This document shows, in pieces, positions 18,700 to 27,840 of a stretch of DNA of 64,000 bases. Under the pieces are notes generated by a model. The model made no database searches. It was not told the DNA's origin and saw only the letters and a list, made by a program, of their open reading frames with translations. Position 1 is the stretch's first letter; every line of letters begins with the position of its first letter. The stretch lies in assembly GCA_004211785.1 (NCBI GenBank), contig SHBX01000001.1, positions 124,001 to 188,000 on the forward strand, read 5' to 3'. Both the position numbers and the translations under genes were made by a program. The DNA is from Winogradskyella sp. (GTDB lineage: Bacteria > Bacteroidota > Bacteroidia > Flavobacteriales > Flavobacteriaceae).

Positions 18700-19262
18700 T
18701 GGCAGATTTTTTAGCAGAGTATTACCGTTACATCAAATCATTACACATCATTTTTGTGGTGACATGGTTTGCAGGCTTATTTTACATTCCAAGGTTGTTT
18801 GTATACCAAATAGAAGCATTTCATAAGCCATCTCCGGATAAAGAAATCTTAGGAGAACAATTAAAACTAATGGCAAAACGCCTTTGGTTTATTATTACTT
18901 GGCCATCAAGTATATTGGCAGTAATTTTTGGAGTTTTGTTAATCATCCCCAGACTATTTTACCTCACAGATTCTTGGATGCAGATTAAATTAGGATTTGT
19001 TTTATCATTAATCATTTACCAAATCCAAACGCATGTATACTACAAACAATTACAAAAAGATATTGTAAAAAAATCGTCAAGCTTTATGCGTATTTGGAAT
19101 GAAGGTGCCACTTTTATTCTCTTTGCTGTGGTCTTTTTAGTGGTTTTAAAAAACGGACTCAATTGGATTTTTGGAATAGTAGGTATTGTAGTATTGGGTA
19201 TTCTAATTATGCTAGGTTTCAAGATTTATAAGAATATTAGATCTAAAAATCCAGATGCTTAG
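18699..19262 (+). CDS. hemJ: Protoporphyrinogen IX oxidase, HemJ type
   Basis: A 187-residue membrane protein with four to five hydrophobic helices. The N-terminal block YIKSLHIIFVVTWFAGLFYI (11-30) and the second conserved stretch around Lys97 (QIKLGFVLSLIIYQ) are hallmarks of HemJ (formerly UPF0093). The conserved His16 and Lys97 are expected to hold or act next to haem. It oxidises protoporphyrinogen IX to protoporphyrin IX, the step between HemF and HemH, and so fills the gap in the pathway here. It starts on the stop codon of the BNR gene (TAATG). Confidence 0.93.
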   Translation: MADFLAEYYRYIKSLHIIFVVTWFAGLFYIPRLFVYQIEAFHKPSPDKEILGEQLKLMAKRLWFIITWPSSILAVIFGVLLIIPRLFYLTDSWMQIKLGFVLSLIIYQIQTHVYYKQLQKDIVKKSSSFMRIWNEGATFILFAVVFLVVLKNGLNWIFGIVGIVVLGILIMLGFKIYKNIRSKNPDA

Positions 19263-19305
19263 TTGGCGTGATTATTGCTATATTTAGAAGAATTTAAAAA
19301 CCTTT

Positions 19306-20760
19306 ATGGCGCTAAAAAAAATATCTCTTCGTTCACGTATATTTATAGCAATGATACTTCTTGTATTGCTGGCTTCAATTTTAATTGCGGCAGTGACAAT
19401 ATACCAGTACCATGAAGAAGCTAGAGAATATCATGCCGATAGATTAGAGCGTAAAGAGGCAGCAATTAGACGAAGTATTAACCATGTGTTGGATGAAACT
19501 TCTTTTGAGGTTATTACAGAAAAAATACCATTTATTTTTAAAGACGAGATATTTAGTATTGCAAATATTCACGGACTTCAGATTAATTTATACGATTTAG
19601 ATGGGCAATTATTAAAATCTTCTGAAGCTAAAATTCAAAGAGACACATTAGACCAATGTTTAAGTGCCCAAGTTCTAAATCAGATAACTAATACAGCAGA
19701 GCATCGCTATGTGATTAAGAACGAAACTAATGGTAAGGTTTTTCAGTCATCTTACTCCTTTGTAACAGACGAGAAGTTTAAAAACATAGCTATTCTTAAT
19801 GTACCATACTTACAAGATGATGACATTTTTGACAGAGAGCTAAAAGAGTTTTTGTTGCGATTAAGTTTTGCATATTTGGCAATGATTTTAGCAGCAATAG
19901 TGTTGGCCTATTTTATATCAAAATACATTACAAGGTCATTAAAAACTATTAGTGATAAGATGAATGAATTCCGTCTAGAAAAACGGAACAAAAAAATCGA
20001 AATCGAATCTTCGAGTGTAGAGATTGAAACTTTAGTAAAATCATACAATGGTATGATTGATGAGCTCGAAGAATCTGCAGTACAATTAGCAACTAGTGAA
20101 CGTGAACAAGCCTGGCGAGAAATGGCAAAGCAAGTGGCTCATGAGATTAAAAACCCTTTGACGCCAATGCGTCTGAGTGTACAAAGTTTTCAACGTAAGT
20201 TCGACCCAGAAGATGAGAATATTAATCAAAAAGTATCAGAGTATAGTAATACACTGATTCAGCAGATAGATACTATGAGTTCAATTGCATCTGCATTTTC
20301 AAATTTTGCTAAAATGCCAGCACAGCAAAGCGAAGATCTAAATGTGGTACATGTCGTTAAATTGGCTTTAGATATTTTTAACGAAAACTATATTAGCTTC
20401 GAGCCAGAAGCTGAGGAAATCATTGCTAATTTTGATAGGACTCAACTTATAAGAGTAGTTACAAATTTGGTTAAAAATGGGATTCAGGCTATTCCTGAAG
20501 ATTCAGAAAAACCAAAAATTGAAGTTCGTGTTTTTAATAACGATGACAATGTGAATATTACAGTGGAGGATAATGGTTCTGGTATTACAGATGAAAATAA
20601 ACTCAAAGTTTTTGAACCAAAATTTACGACTAAAACCAGTGGAATGGGCTTAGGTTTAGCGATGGTAAAAAATATTGTAGAAACCTACGGCGGAAGTATT
20701 ACTTTTACTTCAGAATATGAAAAAGGCACTATCTTTACAGTGGCTTTTCCAAAACAATAA
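19306..20760 (+). CDS. NtrY-like sensor histidine kinase
   Basis: A 484-residue membrane sensor kinase. Membrane segments at about 12-33 and 185-207 bracket an extracytoplasmic region of 150 residues, followed by a HAMP-like linker with a coiled coil (210-265) and HisKA/HATPase_c domains. The phospho-acceptor is His279 in KQVAHEIKNPLTPMRLS, a form of the H-box found in NtrY-type kinases. The N-box (VTNLVKNGIQAI), DNGSGI and GLGLAM boxes are intact. No response regulator is adjacent, so its partner is encoded elsewhere. Confidence 0.93.
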   Translation: MALKKISLRSRIFIAMILLVLLASILIAAVTIYQYHEEAREYHADRLERKEAAIRRSINHVLDETSFEVITEKIPFIFKDEIFSIANIHGLQINLYDLDGQLLKSSEAKIQRDTLDQCLSAQVLNQITNTAEHRYVIKNETNGKVFQSSYSFVTDEKFKNIAILNVPYLQDDDIFDRELKEFLLRLSFAYLAMILAAIVLAYFISKYITRSLKTISDKMNEFRLEKRNKKIEIESSSVEIETLVKSYNGMIDELEESAVQLATSEREQAWREMAKQVAHEIKNPLTPMRLSVQSFQRKFDPEDENINQKVSEYSNTLIQQIDTMSSIASAFSNFAKMPAQQSEDLNVVHVVKLALDIFNENYISFEPEAEEIIANFDRTQLIRVVTNLVKNGIQAIPEDSEKPKIEVRVFNNDDNVNITVEDNGSGITDENKLKVFEPKFTTKTSGMGLGLAMVKNIVETYGGSITFTSEYEKGTIFTVAFPKQ

Positions 20761-20769
20761 AACTTAATT

Positions 20770-21552
20770 ATGGCTTACGAAAATATACTCTCAGAATTCT
20801 CAAATGGGATAACGACCATTACCATTAATAGACCTAGCAAGCTCAATGCATTAAACAAAGCAACTATTGAAGAACTGCATCATGCGTTTGATGACGCAAA
20901 CCAATCAAAAGACACTAAAGTCATTATTGTTACTGGTAGTGGAGAAAAGGCTTTTGTTGCTGGTGCAGACATTAGTGAGTTTGCCGATTTTAATGTCGAA
21001 GAAGGCGGAAGATTAGCTGCAAAAGGACAAGAATTATTATTTGATTTTGTAGAGAATTTAAGCACGCCTGTTATTGCAGCCGTTAACGGGTTCGCTTTAG
21101 GTGGCGGATTAGAATTAGCCATGGCTTGTCATTTTAGATTGGCGAGTAGTAATGCAAAAATGGGCTTGCCAGAAGTATCTCTTGGTGTTATTCCTGGTTA
21201 TGGTGGTACACAACGCTTACCTCAATTAGTAGGTAAAGGTCGCGCTATGGAAATGGTTATGACTGCGGGTATGATTGATGCCAACCAAGCTCTAAATTAC
21301 GGTTTAGTAAACCATGTTGTTGATGCTGAAGAATTGTTACCCTTAGCTGAAAAAATTGCTAGTAAAATCATGAGAAATTCATCCGTTGCTATTGCAGAAG
21401 CCATTAATGCTATTAATGCCAATTACAAAGATGGTGTTGATGGTTACCAAGCCGAAATAGAAGCCTTTGGAAACTGCTTTGGTACCGAAGATTTTAAAGA
21501 AGGCACGACTGCATTTTTAGAAAAGCGAAAGGCCAATTTTCCTGGGAGATAA
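20770..21552 (+). CDS. Enoyl-CoA hydratase
   Basis: Crotonase-fold enzyme of 260 residues that hydrates trans-2-enoyl-CoA in beta-oxidation or a related CoA pathway. The oxyanion-hole segments AFVAGADISEF (61-71) and ALGGGLELAMAC (109-120) are present, and both catalytic glutamates are in place (Glu115 and Glu135 in GLPEVSLGVIPG). It starts nine bases after the kinase gene and may be co-transcribed. Substrate chain length cannot be judged. Confidence 0.95.
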   Translation: MAYENILSEFSNGITTITINRPSKLNALNKATIEELHHAFDDANQSKDTKVIIVTGSGEKAFVAGADISEFADFNVEEGGRLAAKGQELLFDFVENLSTPVIAAVNGFALGGGLELAMACHFRLASSNAKMGLPEVSLGVIPGYGGTQRLPQLVGKGRAMEMVMTAGMIDANQALNYGLVNHVVDAEELLPLAEKIASKIMRNSSVAIAEAINAINANYKDGVDGYQAEIEAFGNCFGTEDFKEGTTAFLEKRKANFPGR

Positions 21553-21666
21553 AAATAACACAAATCTTCCTACAAAATTTGTTCAAAACCTTTTGAGTAG
21601 TTAACAGTCTCGAGACAGAATTACATCTAATTTTAGAAGTTCATTTCTAAGGAGTTTAAAGTTAGC

Positions 21667-22740
21667 ATGAGTCATAAATCTGTCATAAAAGGTCGCGGTG
21701 CGCAACGCAATGTTCACAACCGTTTTTTTGAGTTGTCTTACGAAATGCGTGATGATTTTTTAGAATATTGCCATAAAGAAGGCGAAGTTGCAGATAAAAA
21801 CAAGACCCAATACCTTAACGTATTTCCAAAGACAATAGTCAATAAAGTCACAAGCCCGGATGTGGGTATGGCGTATTCTATGAACATGTACCAAGGTTGC
21901 GAGCATGGCTGTATTTACTGTTATGCGCGTAATAGTCATGAGTTTTGGGGATATAGTGCAGGATTAGATTTTGAGCGAAGAATTTTAATTAAAAAAGAGG
22001 CGCCAAAATTACTAGAAGCCTTACTTAAAAAGAAAAGCTGGAAGGCACATACCATTGTCATGTCTGGAAATACAGATTGCTACCAACCTGCTGAAAAGCA
22101 GTTTCAATTGACTAGAAAATGTCTCGAAGTTTTTTTAAAGTTTAAGCATCCTGTCGGAATCATCACAAAGAACAGCTTAATTCTTCGCGATATAGATTTG
22201 CTTAAGGCTTTAGCAAAGGATAATCTTATAGGCGTTAATACATCTATTACATCATTATCTGAAGACACAAGAAGAATCCTTGAACCAAGAACTGCAACCA
22301 TTAAAAAACGTCTAGAAACTGTAAAGGTTTTAAGTGAAAATGGAATACCAGTCAATGTAATGTTAGCACCAATAATTCCATCTATAAATAGTCATGAGGT
22401 ATTGCCAATGGCACAAAAAGTATCAGAGCTAGGTGCATTAAGTATTGCACATACTATTGTAAGACTTAATGGCGCAATCGGGGAAATTTTTACGGATTGG
22501 ATAAGAAAAACCATGCCCGATAGAGCAGATAAAGTATTACATCAAATAGAAGATTGTCATGGCGGAACTCTCAATGAAAGCAGATACGGAAAGCGCATGC
22601 GTGGCGAAGGACATATTGCGCAACAAATTAATGACACAATTAGGTTAGCAAGGCTTAAGTACTTTAAAGGAAAATCAATGCCAAGACTTAATACGGATTT
22701 ACATGAGCAATATAAAGATGGACAACTAAAACTTTTTTAA
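21667..22740 (+). CDS. PA0069-family radical SAM protein
   Basis: A 357-residue radical SAM enzyme. The iron-sulfur motif CEHGCIYC gives Cys78, Cys82 and Cys85 (CxxxCxxC). The family is distantly related to spore photoproduct lyase; members are widespread in non-sporulating bacteria and their reaction is not established. Further conserved stretches are VFPKTIVNKVTSPDVGMAYS before the cluster and the SGNTDCYQPAEK and NVMLAPIIPSINSHE segments. It stands alone after a 114-base gap. Confidence 0.92.
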   Translation: MSHKSVIKGRGAQRNVHNRFFELSYEMRDDFLEYCHKEGEVADKNKTQYLNVFPKTIVNKVTSPDVGMAYSMNMYQGCEHGCIYCYARNSHEFWGYSAGLDFERRILIKKEAPKLLEALLKKKSWKAHTIVMSGNTDCYQPAEKQFQLTRKCLEVFLKFKHPVGIITKNSLILRDIDLLKALAKDNLIGVNTSITSLSEDTRRILEPRTATIKKRLETVKVLSENGIPVNVMLAPIIPSINSHEVLPMAQKVSELGALSIAHTIVRLNGAIGEIFTDWIRKTMPDRADKVLHQIEDCHGGTLNESRYGKRMRGEGHIAQQINDTIRLARLKYFKGKSMPRLNTDLHEQYKDGQLKLF

Positions 22741-22809
22741 ATCTCACCTTTGCTACAATATTGATTAGTATTAATAATTACCTATATTTATTCGATTAAT
22801 AAATTACTC

Positions 22810-24120
22810 ATGAAATCAAGACTTTTCGCTCTGATGACCCTAGTCTTCTTTGCAGCATGTAAAGAAGAAATGAAGCCTGATGCGCAGGTGTTTACAACAG
22901 CAGATTTAAATAATGCCAATACAGTATTGTTAGAGGCAGTAATGGAAGATGCCTTTACACCACCAGTCGCAAGCCGTATGTATGCTTACGCACATTTGGC
23001 ACATTATGTAACATTACAAAGTTTACGAAAGGATAGTTTAAGTGCCATCACAAATAAAATAAATGGATTAGGGCAATTAAAAATGCCAGAAAATGATAAT
23101 GTCAATCCAGAATTATCAGCACTTTTAGCGTTTTCTAAAACAGGAAAAAAATTGATTTACTCAGAGCACTTTTTTGAAAGTTTAACGGATAGTCTTAAGG
23201 TAAAGGCAATACGATTAGGACTATCTGAAAATACTATAAAGAATTCAGAAAATTACGCTTCGGAAATCTCAAAGCAATTAAGTGATTGGATAGATAAAGA
23301 CATGTATATCGAGACAAGAACCTATCCGCGTTTTACAAGTACTAAAAAGCCTGAGAATTGGAGAGAAACGCCGCCAGATTATTTATCAGGTTTAGAGCCA
23401 CATTGGGACAAAATTAGACCAATGGTTATAGATAGCGCCAACGTTTTTGCCTTTAAGCCATTGCCAGAATATAGCACAGATAAAGATTCTGACTTTTATA
23501 AAATGGTAGATGAAGTCTACCAAGAATCTAAAAATACTACTGAAGAAAAACAGAAGATTGCTTGGTTTTGGGATTGTAACCCAATAATGACAGTACATAA
23601 AGGGCATATGACAACAACGATTCACAAATTTACACCACCAGGACATTGGTTAAATATTGTGAATCAAATCACTGATAAAGAGCAGGCTAATTATTTTACT
23701 ACGGCTAAAGCTTATACTTTAACATCTATGGCCATGTTTGATGCTATTATTGGCGCATGGCATGTAAAATATAAAACAGATTTAGTGCGGCCAGTAACCT
23801 TTATTCAAGAAAATATAGACTCGGAATGGGCACCAGTTTTGCAAACACCACCGTTTCCAGAATATACTAGTGGACATAGTGCGACATCAGCATCAGCTGC
23901 AGAAATGTTGACTCATATATTTGGAGATAATTATGCATTTTCGGACAATACACAATTACGTTTTGGATTAGAGCAACGCACATTTAAATCGTTTAGAGAA
24001 GCTGCTAACCAAGTGAATTTAAGCCGCTTTTATGGTGGGATTCACTACATGCAAGGTGTAGAAGAAGGCGGAAGACAAGGTAGAGAAATAGCCAATATAA
24101 TTTTGAAAAAACTACAGTAA
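22810..24120 (+). CDS. Lipoprotein with PAP2 / vanadium-haloperoxidase-like domain
   Basis: A 436-residue lipoprotein (lipobox FFAAC, Cys17) with acidic residues directly after the cysteine (CKEEMKPD), resembling the surface-export signal of Bacteroidota lipoproteins. The C-terminal domain has the two PAP2/haloperoxidase motifs, EYTSGHSATSASAAE (about 351-365) and SRFYGGIHYMQG (about 404-415), which hold the phosphate/vanadate pocket and catalytic histidines. Sequence cannot separate acid phosphatase from haloperoxidase. It lies four bases before the FG-GAP lipoprotein and is in the same operon, so the two probably work together at the cell surface. Confidence 0.9.
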   Translation: MKSRLFALMTLVFFAACKEEMKPDAQVFTTADLNNANTVLLEAVMEDAFTPPVASRMYAYAHLAHYVTLQSLRKDSLSAITNKINGLGQLKMPENDNVNPELSALLAFSKTGKKLIYSEHFFESLTDSLKVKAIRLGLSENTIKNSENYASEISKQLSDWIDKDMYIETRTYPRFTSTKKPENWRETPPDYLSGLEPHWDKIRPMVIDSANVFAFKPLPEYSTDKDSDFYKMVDEVYQESKNTTEEKQKIAWFWDCNPIMTVHKGHMTTTIHKFTPPGHWLNIVNQITDKEQANYFTTAKAYTLTSMAMFDAIIGAWHVKYKTDLVRPVTFIQENIDSEWAPVLQTPPFPEYTSGHSATSASAAEMLTHIFGDNYAFSDNTQLRFGLEQRTFKSFREAANQVNLSRFYGGIHYMQGVEEGGRQGREIANIILKKLQ

Positions 24121-24124
24121 GACT

Positions 24125-27100
24125 ATGAAGTTTTTGAAGCGTTTAAGTATTCTAGTTTTTATTTTACTCTTTTTTAGTTGTAATAAAGAAGAGAAAAAAA
24201 CTATTGTTGAAACTAATACAAAAACAGAAGAAGCTAAGAAACCAGATGGGCCTGCATTATTCACTTATCTAGAACCAACAACGACAAACATTAATTTTAA
24301 GAATGAGATAAATGAAACAGATAGGTTCAATATCATAACCTACGAATATTTATATAATGGCGGAGGTGTAGCTGTAGGAGATATAAATAATGATGGCCTT
24401 GAAGACCTCTACTTTTCTGGGAATACGGTTGGCAACAAACTATATTTAAATCAAGGTGACTTTAACTTCAAAGACATTACTAGCTCTGCTAAAGTTGATG
24501 GTGGCAAAGGATTTAAAACTGGTGTTACAATGGCAGATATTAATAATGATGGATTTTTGGATATCTACGTGTGTAAATCTACCGATCCATTAATAGAAAA
24601 CCGAAAAAACCTAGTTTATATTAATAATGGCGATTTAACTTTTACCGAAAAAGGAGAAGAGTTAGGTTTAGCAGATTCTAGATATTCCGTACAGGCCTAT
24701 TTTTTTGATTCTGATGGCGATAATGATTTAGATGTTTATGTTTTAAACCATTCATACAATCTCAGAGAGGCTAATACTATAAAAGTTGAAAAGAATGAAG
24801 AAGGTAAAATAGTACCGACCGTTCCTAAAGACTTCACATACCTATCTAATCGTTTGTATATTAACAATGGAAGATCTTTTAAGGACCAATCTCAAAAAGC
24901 AGGTATTTTAAACGACGCATTTAGTTTAAGCGCTGTTATAGGAGACTTTAACAATGATTTTAGACCAGATATTTATGTCTGTAATGATTATATAAAACCA
25001 GATAGATTATTAATTAATCAAGGGAATAACACATTTGTAGATGAGATAGACAACTATTTTAGTCATACATCTTTTTCTTCAATGGGTTCTGATTTTGCAG
25101 ATATTAATAACAATGGCGATTTAGATTTATTGACTTTAGATATGGCGCCAAATAAAAACGACCGTCGTAAAATGATGATTATGATGCAGAATTACGATAA
25201 GTTTGAAAAAATGGTTAACTATGGGCATGGTACACAATATGCTACAAATGTACTTAACGTTAATAATGGAAACGGAAGTTTTTCAGATATTTCTTTTCTA
25301 AATAATGTCGCCCAAACCGAATGGAGTTGGTCTGTCCTTTTAGCAGATTTTGACAATGATGGACTAAAAGATGCCCACATCACAAATGGTTATAAAAGAG
25401 ATATAACTAATAAAGATTATGCGCGGTATAGAATGGATAAACTTCAGAAGAAACTAAATGCCAAAGAAATTACCTTAAAACAATGGGTTGAAGAAATTCC
25501 GAGTGCTCCAGTACCATCTTTTTTATTTCAAAATAAGGCATTCAACAATTTTCAAGACGTTTCAGAAAAATGGAATAGCGGAAAACCAGCATTTTCTAAC
25601 GGAGCTGCTTATTCAGATTTAAATAATGATGGATTTTTGGATGTTGTAGTAAATAATATCAATGAGGTACCATTCATCATGAAAAATAATGGAAAGCAAC
25701 AACTTGAGAATAGTTTTCTTTCTCTAAAGTTTGAGCACACCAAAGGAAAATCCTTAGAAGGCACAATGGCGAAACTCACCTTGTCAGATGGTTCAGTTTT
25801 AACGGAACACTATAACCCTACCAGAGGCTTTTTGTCATCATCACAACATCGACTTCATTTTGGTGTAAAAAAAGGATTATCTGCTGATAAATTGGAGATT
25901 ATTTGGCCAGATAAAAAAATGCAAACCATTGAAAATTTAGACTTAAATCAAATAATTTCAGTAAAACGAAACCCAACATCTACATATACCGTAACTACAA
26001 ATTCCAAACAGTATTTTGAAGATAAGACGGAGTTATTGGGTAAAGGGTTTTCGCATAAAGAAAATGAGTATATAGATTTTAAACGCGAAGCCTTATTACA
26101 TCATAAATACAGTGAAGAAGGTCCTGCTGTTGCTATTGCAGATGTTAATGGAGATGGTTTAGAGGATGTTTATCTTGGAGGCGCAAAAGACTTTACCGGT
26201 AAATTGTTTTTACAAACACAATCTGGAAAATTTGATTATAAATACTTAGTAGGTTTTGAAGTAGATAAACCCCATGAAGATACTGATGCCGTTTTCTTTG
26301 ATGCTAATGGAGATGGTCACTTAGATTTATATGTTGTTAGTGGTGGAAACGAAAATAGAGCCAATGCACAAACCTATTTAGATAGGATGTATTTTGGTGA
26401 TGGTAAAGGAAACTTTAATAGAGTACGTAATGTATTACCAGAATTATTTGCAAGTGGATCAGTTATAAAAACCCATGATATAGATGGAGATGGAGATCAA
26501 GATATTTTCATTGGCTCTAGAGTTACACCTGGACGTTATCCAGAAGCACCAAAAAGTTATATACTTAAAAATGATAATGGTTTATTCAAAGATGTCACCT
26601 CGCAATGGGCAAAGGCTGTTTCGTCGATTGGCATGGTTACAGATGCTGAGTTTGCCGATTTAGACAATGATGGTGTAAAAGAGTTGATTATCTCTGGTGA
26701 ATGGATACCAGTTTCAGTGTTTAAATTCGAAAACGGCACATACCAAAACCGAACAAAAGTGTTTGGTTTGGATAAAAAAATAGGTTGGTGGAATTCCATT
26801 ACTGTTGCAGATGTTAATGGCGATGGTTTTAAAGATATTGTAGCAGGGAATTTAGGATTAAATTCCATTTTTAAAGCTTCAGATTCTGAACCAACAGAAC
26901 TCTATTTCAAAGATTTTGACAATAACGGAAGTATTGACCCAGTAATTACAACGTATATCGAAGGTGTTAGTTATCCACTACACAATCGTGATAGGATGCT
27001 TGGTCATATGGTAATGCTAAAAAAGCGTTTTACACGTTACGCACCTTATGCTAACGCAACAATTACAGATATTTTTACACCTCAAGAATTACAAAATGTT

Positions 27101-27493
27101 AATGTGTTAAAAGCTAATCATTTTCAGCATACATTATTTGTTAACGATAACGGAAAAGGATTTAAGGCCCAAAACTTACCAAGTGAAACACAGATATCTG
27201 TACTTAATGATGTTGTGTTAAAAGACTTGAATAATGATGGAAGTATAGATGTTATTACTGGCGGAAATTTTTATGGAACTGATGCAGAATATGGCAGGTA
27301 TGATGCTTCAATAGGGGCAACATTGATTAATAATGGTAATTCTACTTTTAACGCAATCTCTCCATTGACAAGTGGTTTAAAAATAGGAGGTAACGTCCAG
27401 CATTTAAAACAAATTAAAGTAGCGGGAAGACCACATCTATTAGTCGTGAGAAATAACAAATCTGCTAGTCTAATCAGAATTAAAACCGACTAA
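24125..27493 (+). CDS. Large FG-GAP/VCBS-repeat lipoprotein with ASPIC/UnbV region
   Basis: A 1122-residue lipoprotein (lipobox FFSC) with an acidic-lysine tract after the cysteine. Many calcium-binding FG-GAP/VCBS-type repeats (AVGDINNDGLEDLYFSG, MADINNDGFLDIYVC, DIDGDGDQDIFIG and others) form beta-propellers in both halves. Between them, about 540-625, is an ASPIC/UnbV-like region with LEIIWPDKKMQTIENL, as in CRTAC1-type proteins. Binding of a carbohydrate or protein partner outside the cell is likely; no enzyme motif is visible. Adjacent to the PAP2-type lipoprotein with a four-base gap. Confidence 0.92.
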   Translation: MKFLKRLSILVFILLFFSCNKEEKKTIVETNTKTEEAKKPDGPALFTYLEPTTTNINFKNEINETDRFNIITYEYLYNGGGVAVGDINNDGLEDLYFSGNTVGNKLYLNQGDFNFKDITSSAKVDGGKGFKTGVTMADINNDGFLDIYVCKSTDPLIENRKNLVYINNGDLTFTEKGEELGLADSRYSVQAYFFDSDGDNDLDVYVLNHSYNLREANTIKVEKNEEGKIVPTVPKDFTYLSNRLYINNGRSFKDQSQKAGILNDAFSLSAVIGDFNNDFRPDIYVCNDYIKPDRLLINQGNNTFVDEIDNYFSHTSFSSMGSDFADINNNGDLDLLTLDMAPNKNDRRKMMIMMQNYDKFEKMVNYGHGTQYATNVLNVNNGNGSFSDISFLNNVAQTEWSWSVLLADFDNDGLKDAHITNGYKRDITNKDYARYRMDKLQKKLNAKEITLKQWVEEIPSAPVPSFLFQNKAFNNFQDVSEKWNSGKPAFSNGAAYSDLNNDGFLDVVVNNINEVPFIMKNNGKQQLENSFLSLKFEHTKGKSLEGTMAKLTLSDGSVLTEHYNPTRGFLSSSQHRLHFGVKKGLSADKLEIIWPDKKMQTIENLDLNQIISVKRNPTSTYTVTTNSKQYFEDKTELLGKGFSHKENEYIDFKREALLHHKYSEEGPAVAIADVNGDGLEDVYLGGAKDFTGKLFLQTQSGKFDYKYLVGFEVDKPHEDTDAVFFDANGDGHLDLYVVSGGNENRANAQTYLDRMYFGDGKGNFNRVRNVLPELFASGSVIKTHDIDGDGDQDIFIGSRVTPGRYPEAPKSYILKNDNGLFKDVTSQWAKAVSSIGMVTDAEFADLDNDGVKELIISGEWIPVSVFKFENGTYQNRTKVFGLDKKIGWWNSITVADVNGDGFKDIVAGNLGLNSIFKASDSEPTELYFKDFDNNGSIDPVITTYIEGVSYPLHNRDRMLGHMVMLKKRFTRYAPYANATITDIFTPQELQNVNVLKANHFQHTLFVNDNGKGFKAQNLPSETQISVLNDVVLKDLNNDGSIDVITGGNFYGTDAEYGRYDASIGATLINNGNSTFNAISPLTSGLKIGGNVQHLKQIKVAGRPHLLVVRNNKSASLIRIKTD

Positions 27494-27523
27494 TATCTTA
27501 GTGTAATTTGTAAGAATAAATCT

Positions 27524-27631
27524 TTACTTTCTTGCATCTACAATGTTATGTAATAAAAACAGTGGACTAACCAAAGCAAAGACAATTAACAATATAGGGC
27601 TTAATAGTAATAACAAAATAATCTTTTTCAT
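27524..27631 (-). CDS. Small membrane protein (35 codons)
   Basis: ATG at 27631 and TAA at 27524 encode a 35-residue peptide starting MKKIILLLLLSPILLIVFAL and ending HNIVDARK, a single hydrophobic helix with positive N-terminus. It lies alone in the 344-base gap between the FG-GAP lipoprotein and the AraC gene, on the opposite strand. The composition is not what random AT-rich sequence gives in a short frame, but no homologue is known to me. The rest of this gap (27632-27837) holds only the likely promoter of the AraC gene. Confidence 0.5.
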   Translation of the reverse strand: MKKIILLLLLSPILLIVFALVSPLFLLHNIVDARK

Positions 27632-27832
27632 AACATGTTTTTGTTTTACAATTACAAATATCGTGGACAGGTATATGTAAAAAGGTTGCTAAATTGACGG
27701 ATTATTGCAGAATATTACCCTATTCTATGAAAACCCCCGAAACAGCTTTATCTTTCTCTTATTTTTATATGCAATATTAACTTAAAATAGCGCGTAAGTT
27801 CTATTTGAGGATAATATAACATAGTTTTTTAA

Positions 27833-27840
27833 TAATTTTG
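27833..27840 (+). promoter_or_regulatory. -7 promoter element overlapping the TTG start of the AraC gene
   Basis: TAATTTTG matches TAnnTTTG. Its last three bases are the most upstream possible TTG start of the AraC-type gene, so if this promoter is used translation must begin further down, for example at the TTG at 27883. Confidence 0.4.
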
